A stretch of 9,137 nt of DNA, from assembly GCA_027061705.1 (NCBI GenBank), contig JAMOVB010000083.1:1-9137 (forward strand), written 5' to 3'. Position 1 is the stretch's first letter, and each line of letters begins with the position of its first letter. The stretch is from Desulfurococcales archaeon (GTDB taxonomy: Archaea; Thermoproteota; Thermoprotei_A; Sulfolobales; NBVN01). The notes beneath the pieces were generated by a model that was given only the letters and a program-made list of their open reading frames with translations, did no database searches and had not been told where the DNA came from. The position numbers were made by a program, and so were the translations under genes. Of the stretch, positions 5,281-9,137 are shown in pieces.

Positions 5281-5991
5281 ATGCTTACGGACATAAGGAT
5301 ATTCGCTATTGAGCTCCTGCGCTCGTATAAGAAGGTGTTCAAGTATAAGGATTTAGAAGCCATAACCGGCCTCCCAGCCCCGGCCCTCTGGAGGTATATT
5401 AACATGAAGATAATGCCTAGTGCCGAGAGGGCTCAAGAGCTTGTTAGGAAGCTGACGCAGCCTCAAGTAATAGATAGGGTGCTTAAGGACAACATAATAG
5501 AGGTCGGCGATAACATATACAACCTCTCCAAGGTTATCTACAACCCGTCGCTCCTCAAGATCTTCGCGTACCTAGCGTATAGGGAGTTCCACAAGTACAA
5601 CATAACTGCCGTAGCTACGGTCGAGGTCGACGGGATACCCATAGCCGTGAACGTCGCCAGCGTGCTTGACACCAACCTAGTGATAGCCAGGAAGAAGCCG
5701 GAGTTCGGGATTAAGGACTACTACCAGACAAGCTACCTAGCGCGGGACCCGCCAGCCGTAGTGAACCTCTTCCTCCCCGCGTCCTTCTTAGGGGTGAGCG
5801 ACAGGGTCTTGATAGTTGACGACCTGCTCAACACGGGCAGGACGTCAATGGCGCTCATAAAGCTGATTAAGATGGCGGGAGCCACACCTATCGGCCTGTT
5901 CTCGATAGTCGCTGTTTCGGAAAGATGGCGTAAGTTAATAGAGGGCGAGTTAGAGAAGATATACGTAGTCAAGCAACTGCCCGGTGAGTAG
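5281..5991 (+). CDS. GfcR-like HTH + type I phosphoribosyltransferase regulator
   Basis: A 236-residue protein with an N-terminal DNA-binding part and a C-terminal type I PRTase fold. Residues about 8-58 form a helix-turn-helix (KYKDLEAITGLPAPALWRYI, then a second helix SAERAQELVRKL). The PRTase part spans about 85-236: TVEVDGIPIAVNVAS (113-127), the flexible-loop-like ARKKPEFG (136-143), and the PRPP-binding motif VLIVDDLLNTGRTS (176-189) with Asp180-Asp181. The layout matches archaeal GfcR, described in haloarchaea as an activator of sugar-catabolic genes, and other PurR-like regulators that sense a phosphosugar instead of making nucleotides. The start ATG 5281 is chosen over 5257 because of the GGTGGG site and TATA spacing; 5257 would add eight residues. 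It heads a tight unit, 4 bp before the CitG-like gene. Whether it retains catalysis is unknown. Confidence 0.88.
   Translation: MLTDIRIFAIELLRSYKKVFKYKDLEAITGLPAPALWRYINMKIMPSAERAQELVRKLTQPQVIDRVLKDNIIEVGDNIYNLSKVIYNPSLLKIFAYLAYREFHKYNITAVATVEVDGIPIAVNVASVLDTNLVIARKKPEFGIKDYYQTSYLARDPPAVVNLFLPASFLGVSDRVLIVDDLLNTGRTSMALIKLIKMAGATPIGLFSIVAVSERWRKLIEGELEKIYVVKQLPGE
5983..5988 (+). promoter_or_regulatory. Ribosome binding site for the TTG start of the CitG-family gene
   Basis: GGTGAG, inside the last codons of the PRTase gene, lies 7 nt before the TTG at 5996. It supports this unusual start; the GTG at 5992 is in another frame and hits a stop within a few codons. Confidence 0.6.
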
Positions 5992-5995
5992 GTGA

Positions 5996-6952
5996 TTGGG
6001 CAAGCATAGGCTAAAACGCGGAAACCTGATCGACACGGTAACTGGGGCGCTAGCCTCGGCACCGCTCATTGAGGCCTTAGCCCCAGGCAAGCTAAGCACC
6101 GTAAGCTGGTTGGAGGGCGTTAAGGATCTAGGGTTGCTGGATTACGTGTTGACGCCTGTATCGATCGCCGCCCCCATACGTGAGGCGGTGAGGGACGGCG
6201 TCGCGGGCCGCCCACTAAGGTTTGGGGAGCTAGTACTTAAGGGCGTTAGAGCTACCGTCGAAAACAGACTCGTAGGCACTAACACCGTGTTAGGGTACCT
6301 CATGCTAGCCGTGCCACTATCCTACGCTCTAGGCATTAGGTTAGGTCGTGCCGAATGCTTTGGCGGAGTGGAGGACGTTGCTGCTGAATGCAGTGAAGTC
6401 GTTAAACCCTACCTAGAGACTGAGGACTGTGGAACGCTGTACGACGCCATACTTAGGGCCTGCGGCTGCAGATCCCTCCGCTCCTTCATCGGTAGGGTTC
6501 CCGACGTAACGTCATGCGCTGGGAAGGTCTGCGGGGCCAGCGTTTGGGAGGTCCTAAGCAACTCCTCATACTACGATCTAAACTCCGCCGAGATCACTAG
6601 AGGCTTTAAACTGACTAGGCTGGCCTTAGCCGAGCTTAAGCGCCGCCTGCGACCCGCGCCGGCAGGAGCCCTCCCTAAAGCTGAGGACTTACTCAACGCT
6701 GTGCTGGTAACCCATACTCGCCTACTCTCTGAGGTTCTAGACACGCTGGTCGTTAGGTCCTGGGGCCTGCCGACAGCGGAGCTAGTGAGGAGCTTGGCTA
6801 GGGGCTTAACCCCGTCGAGCCCTGCGTGGGGTAGGGCGTCACGGTTTTTAAGAACTCATGACGTTAATCCAGGGTCGGTTTCAGACGTTTTAGCGGCTGC
6901 AGTAGCACTCTACTTGGTTGGTGTGTCAATTGAAGGTCGGTATAGTCGTTAG
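5996..6952 (+). CDS. CitG-family protein (triphosphoribosyl-dephospho-CoA synthase-like)
   Basis: A 318-residue member of the CitG/MdcB family. Characterised bacterial members convert ATP and 3'-dephospho-CoA into triphosphoribosyl-dephospho-CoA, the citrate or malonate lyase cofactor precursor. Visible signatures are GTNTVLGYLMLAVPL (94-108, archaeal NTNxG..LL..PL motif), SYYDLNSAEITRGF (191-204), HTRLLSEVLDTLVVRSWG (240-257) and NPGSVSDVLAAAVAL (291-305, cf. NPGTTADLTAA). The usual N-terminal PKPGNV motif is altered (LAPGKLS, 28-34). A central insert-like region carries seven Cys (121, 132, 145, 156, 158, 174, 179), including CGC. No lyase genes are nearby, so the true substrate may differ. 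Start TTG follows the PRTase stop by 4 bp; its 3' end overlaps the next gene. Family is clear, reaction uncertain. An early role near CoA or pterin metabolism is only an inference. Confidence 0.83.
   Translation: MGKHRLKRGNLIDTVTGALASAPLIEALAPGKLSTVSWLEGVKDLGLLDYVLTPVSIAAPIREAVRDGVAGRPLRFGELVLKGVRATVENRLVGTNTVLGYLMLAVPLSYALGIRLGRAECFGGVEDVAAECSEVVKPYLETEDCGTLYDAILRACGCRSLRSFIGRVPDVTSCAGKVCGASVWEVLSNSSYYDLNSAEITRGFKLTRLALAELKRRLRPAPAGALPKAEDLLNAVLVTHTRLLSEVLDTLVVRSWGLPTAELVRSLARGLTPSSPAWGRASRFLRTHDVNPGSVSDVLAAAVALYLVGVSIEGRYSR
6920..6923 (+). promoter_or_regulatory. Ribosome binding site for the overlapping phosphoesterase-like gene
   Basis: GGTG within the end of the CitG-family gene lies 6 nt before TTG 6930, which gives the family-like start MKVGIVVS. 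TTG 6918 and GTG 6921 are in the same frame but have no site in front. Confidence 0.45.
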
Positions 6953-7517
6953 TCCGGAGGCCCGCGCGACCAGCGACATAGTCCACCTTGCGAGGCTGTT
7001 GAGAGATATTGGGAGCGAGCTCACCATAGTAATAGGTAATGTTGGGTTAAGCCCGCGCAAGTACTTAAGCCTCGGCGTCCCGAACCCGCACTTCCTCAGC
7101 GGCGTCGAGGACGACATCATAATAACTAAGGACGCCAGATCCTCGGGCAGACTGCTTGACGGTAGGGAGGAGGTCGTAGGCGGGCGGCGTGTGTGGTTTG
7201 TCAGCGGGCTAGACCCTCACCAGAGCATGGAGCTGCTAATGAGGAGGTACGGTAGGGGAGGCCCTGACATGATAATCTCCTACCACCCGCCCCACGGGTG
7301 CGGCGACCTGATAGCCTGCCTCGGCGTTAGGGGAGGGCTCGTCGAGCTTGCTGAATTTATAGAGGAGGTTAAGCCCGAGGTGGTGCTATGTAGAGGGCGC
7401 GTTAGTGAGGTCTGCGCGGTTAGGGGCGCGACCGTGCTGGCTTTCAAGCCGGGCAGCGTCGTGCTGCTCGAGTTTAGCGAGAAGCTGATCAGGTGCCGGC
7501 TCGTCAGAGTTTCTTAG
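6930..7517 (+). CDS. Degenerate metallophosphoesterase-like protein
   Basis: A 195-residue protein related to calcineurin-type phosphoesterases of the Icc-like archaeal group, but shortened and lacking key metal ligands. The C-terminal half fits well: DMIISYHPPHGCGDL (113-127), GGLVELAEFIEEVKPEVVLC (135-154), GATVLAFKPGSVVLLEF (166-182, cf. G.T...NPG.....). The usual GHIHE is replaced by GRVSE (156-160), so both His are lost. In the N-terminal half the D-x-H and GD motifs are missing or unrecognisable; only VIGNVG (34-39) recalls GNxD. A normal enzyme needs these ligands, so metal-dependent catalysis is doubtful and a binding or partner role is more likely (inference). Start TTG 6930 overlaps the CitG gene by 23 bp, which suggests translational coupling. 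Its 3' end overlaps the convergent acetyltransferase gene by 14 bp. Confidence 0.75.
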   Translation: MKVGIVVSPEARATSDIVHLARLLRDIGSELTIVIGNVGLSPRKYLSLGVPNPHFLSGVEDDIIITKDARSSGRLLDGREEVVGGRRVWFVSGLDPHQSMELLMRRYGRGGPDMIISYHPPHGCGDLIACLGVRGGLVELAEFIEEVKPEVVLCRGRVSEVCAVRGATVLAFKPGSVVLLEFSEKLIRCRLVRVS

Positions 7518-8007
7518 CCATAAGCCAAGCATCCTCTCCGTCGAGGTAGTACTTACGCAGCCTTCTAACCTTCTTGAATCCTAGCTTCTCGTAGAGCCTT
7601 ATTGCGGCGTCGTTACTTACCCTAACCTCGAGGTACGCCTCACTAGCGCCGTATATTTCCTTAAGCCTCCTCATGGCCTCAACCATGAGGGCCGTGCCTA
7701 TCCCCCTCCTCCTGTACTCAGGTAGGACAGCTATGCTCACTATATGGCCGAGCTTCTTGAAGGGCCTCCACTGCAGGTAGCCTAAGCCCCTATCAACCCT
7801 AGTCATTATGTACCCCACTATCCTCCCGTCCACCTCGGCAACTAGGAAGGCACGCCCCCAGAGCCTTAGGTGGTCGCGCCAGAAGTAATCGGGGTAGTGC
7901 TCAGGCAGGGTCTCTAAGTTTATCCTCACGATATCTGGGAGATCCTCCTCCCTAGCCTCCCTAATTAAGGCTGGTTGCTTCTTCTCGCGCCTCTCCAACC
8001 GCCGCAC
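7504..8007 (-). CDS. rimI: Archaeal Ard1/RimI-type N-terminal protein acetyltransferase
   Basis: A 167-residue GNAT enzyme that moves acetyl from acetyl-CoA to protein N-termini (archaeal NAT, like Sulfolobus Ard1). Landmarks: N-terminal LIREAREEDLPDIVRIN (14-30), substrate-side LPEHYPDYFWRDH (34-46), strand VDGRIVGYIMTRV (59-71), GHIVSIAVLPEYRRRGIGTALM (87-108) with the acetyl-CoA loop RRRGIG, LEVRVSNDAAIRLYEKLGF (126-144) and YYLDGEDAWLMAKKL at the end. Length fits the family. The start is GTG 8007 or TTG 7998. TATA-like sequences at 8031-8039 and 8015-8024 lie about 27 nt from each, so either could be a leaderless start. The gene is divergent from coaBC by about 50 bp. Assignment of fold and archaeal subgroup is firm; the exact protein substrates are not readable. 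Confidence 0.94.
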   Translation of the reverse strand: MRRLERREKKQPALIREAREEDLPDIVRINLETLPEHYPDYFWRDHLRLWGRAFLVAEVDGRIVGYIMTRVDRGLGYLQWRPFKKLGHIVSIAVLPEYRRRGIGTALMVEAMRRLKEIYGASEAYLEVRVSNDAAIRLYEKLGFKKVRRLRKYYLDGEDAWLMAKKL

Positions 8008-8012
8008 CTTGA

Positions 8013-8039
8013 TTAGTTTATATGTCGCTCATTTAATTT
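8013..8039. promoter_or_regulatory. Divergent promoter between the acetyltransferase and coaBC
   Basis: The 49-bp gap holds two AT-rich blocks: GTTTATATG (8016-8024; CATATAAAC on the minus strand) and CATTTAATTTTA (8030-8041; reads TTAAATG on the minus strand). Each strand has one about 23-37 nt from its start codon. Short or leaderless transcripts in both directions fit the spacing. Which block serves which gene cannot be decided by eye. Confidence 0.4.
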
Positions 8040-8056
8040 TAGTTCGGTCGTATACC

Positions 8057-9137
8057 GTGCTTCAAGAACCTAAGTACCACCCGGTAGAGGAGATCGTGGG
8101 GCTTAAGGGCGGCGTTCTAGAAGGGAGGGCGGTGGTCTTCGGGCTGACAGCATCGGCCGCAATATACAAGTCCATAGACGTTATGAGGGAGCTCATAAGG
8201 AGGGGGGCTAGGATATACCCGCTCATGACTGAGGAGGCTGCCGAGCTAGTCACGCCGACCCTCATCGAGTGGGCAACCGGCTCCAGAACCTACACACGCT
8301 TCGCGGGTGAGGTCGGGCACGTCTCGCTAGGGAGGGAGGCGTCCTCGATGGTGGTGGCCCCCGCGACCGCTAACACACTCTGCAAGCTGGCTGCAGGCCT
8401 AGCCGATGACGCGGTTACGTTAACGGCGCTGGAGGTCATGGGGCTCGGTAAGCCGTTGGTCATCGTGCCGGCAATGCATTACGGTATGTGGACCTCCCCG
8501 CAGGTTAGGGATGCCGTTAGGAGATTAGTAGGTTGGGGAGCCACGGTTATGGGGCCGAGGGTGGCTGAGGGGAAGGCGAAGTACCCCTCGGTTGAGGAGG
8601 TCGTGGCCGCTGTGGAGTCAGTAACCCTCAGGGGGAGAGATTTAGGGGGGCTTAAGATACTGGTCACGGCCGGCCCGACTAGAGAGTGGCTTGATAGGGT
8701 TAGGTTCCTAACAAACCCTAGTTCTGGGAGGATGGGTGTTGAGATTGCGCGCGACGCCCACTACAGGGGGGCGGAGGTCACGCTCGTGCATGGACCGCTG
8801 TCAGTAGCTAGTCCCCTGTACGTTAAGGACGTCACTGTCGAGACTACTGAGGAGATGTGTGACGCCGTCCTTAAGGAGTTAAGGTCTAGGCGCTATGATG
8901 CCGTGGTGCTGGCCGCGGCGCCTCTGGACTTTAGATTCGCAACCAGGTTTAAGGGGAAGGTAAGGTCCGGCAAGCCCCTAGACGTTAGGCTGGAGCCCAC
9001 GCCGAAGATCTCGCTAGCCGTTAGGCGCGAGTTCAGGGGCCTGCTAGTGGGCTTTGCCGCGGAGTGCGTGGGCGGCGATGAGGGTGAGCTCAGGAGCAGG
9101 GCTAGGGCTAAGTTGGAGGAACGGGGCTTCGACATTA
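8057..9137 (+). CDS. coaBC: Bifunctional phosphopantothenoylcysteine decarboxylase / phosphopantothenate-cysteine ligase (partial)
   Basis: CoaBC carries out two consecutive CoA-synthesis steps: it joins phosphopantothenate to cysteine (CoaB) and decarboxylates the product with FMN (CoaC). The GTG-started frame stays open to the right edge, giving 360 of roughly 400 residues. CoaC part: KYHPVEEI N-terminus typical of archaeal forms, FGLTASAAIYKSIDVMREL (28-46), active-site His88 (GHVSLG), APATANTLCKLAAGLADDAVT (101-121) and PAMHYGMW (138-145; PAMN in bacteria). CoaB part from about 198: ILVTAGPTREWLDRVRF, TNPSSGRMGVEIA (219-231) with conserved Asn220, AAAPLDFRF (286-294), and the Lys-containing FKGKVRSGK (298-306) before PTPKI. 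The G-x-A-S variation in the first loop (TASAA for TGSIA) is slightly unusual. Only the C-terminal end of the ligase is missing. The upstream frame has no better start. Very confident call. Confidence 0.95.
   Translation, partial: MLQEPKYHPVEEIVGLKGGVLEGRAVVFGLTASAAIYKSIDVMRELIRRGARIYPLMTEEAAELVTPTLIEWATGSRTYTRFAGEVGHVSLGREASSMVVAPATANTLCKLAAGLADDAVTLTALEVMGLGKPLVIVPAMHYGMWTSPQVRDAVRRLVGWGATVMGPRVAEGKAKYPSVEEVVAAVESVTLRGRDLGGLKILVTAGPTREWLDRVRFLTNPSSGRMGVEIARDAHYRGAEVTLVHGPLSVASPLYVKDVTVETTEEMCDAVLKELRSRRYDAVVLAAAPLDFRFATRFKGKVRSGKPLDVRLEPTPKISLAVRREFRGLLVGFAAECVGGDEGELRSRARAKLEERGFDI

Noticed and set aside
8062..8265. Minus-strand frames opposite coaBC (also 8479-8667 and 8893-9135)
   Set aside because: Ser/Leu-rich shadows; the plus-strand coaBC frame is open for 360 codons with clear motifs.
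1..9137. CRISPR array, IS element, prophage or integrated element
   Set aside because: No direct repeats with regular spacers, no transposase or integrase frames, and no tRNA-linked attachment site were seen. Codon use and composition look even across the genes.

Overview
The window looks like a piece of a thermophilic archaeal chromosome, probably from the TACK group (Thermoproteota-like). The family content is archaeal: a GfcR-like HTH-phosphoribosyltransferase regulator, an Ard1/RimI acetyltransferase with the archaeal 'LPEHYPDYFW' motif, an archaeal-type CoaBC with PAMH instead of PAMN, and an SDH/ClpP-class membrane protease. Starts are often GTG or TTG. TATA-like boxes lie about 27 nt or about 40 nt upstream of starts, Shine-Dalgarno sites are of the GGTGA type, and Arg is mostly AGG. 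The exact lineage cannot be fixed from sequence reading alone. The DNA is almost entirely coding, with no gene-free stretch above about 175 bases. I found no tRNA, rRNA, CRISPR array, IS element or prophage.

Left part (1-2834): the N-terminal 280 residues of an ABC-transporter ATPase run off the left edge on the minus strand. Divergent from it is a winged-helix regulator, with one AT-rich promoter block between them. Convergent to that is a membrane-anchored SDH/ClpP-class serine protease. Upstream of it lies a small Trp-rich hypothetical gene whose stop codon sits inside the protease promoter.

Middle (2835-5106): an endonuclease IV (Nfo)-type TIM barrel, a 69-residue hypothetical, a small winged-helix-like protein, and a 96-residue conserved-looking protein. 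Between the second and third lies a very GC-rich element that folds as a three-way junction behind a TATA-like box, a candidate non-coding RNA. The divergent promoter between the last two carries a perfect 7-7-7 inverted repeat around a TATA box.

Right part (5107-9137): a tight three-gene unit encodes a GfcR/PRTase-type regulator, a CitG-family (triphosphoribosyl-dephospho-CoA synthase) protein and a shrunken metallophosphoesterase homologue that lacks the GHxH motif. It converges on an Ard1/RimI N-terminal acetyltransferase. Divergent from the acetyltransferase is coaBC, cut by the right edge. CitG chemistry uses dephospho-CoA and CoaBC works in CoA synthesis, so this side may be a CoA-linked neighbourhood, although the archaeal CitG substrate is not established here. 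The most unusual items are the CitG/degenerate phosphoesterase pair, the structured GC-rich element at 4159-4245 and the operator-like dyad at 4690-4710.
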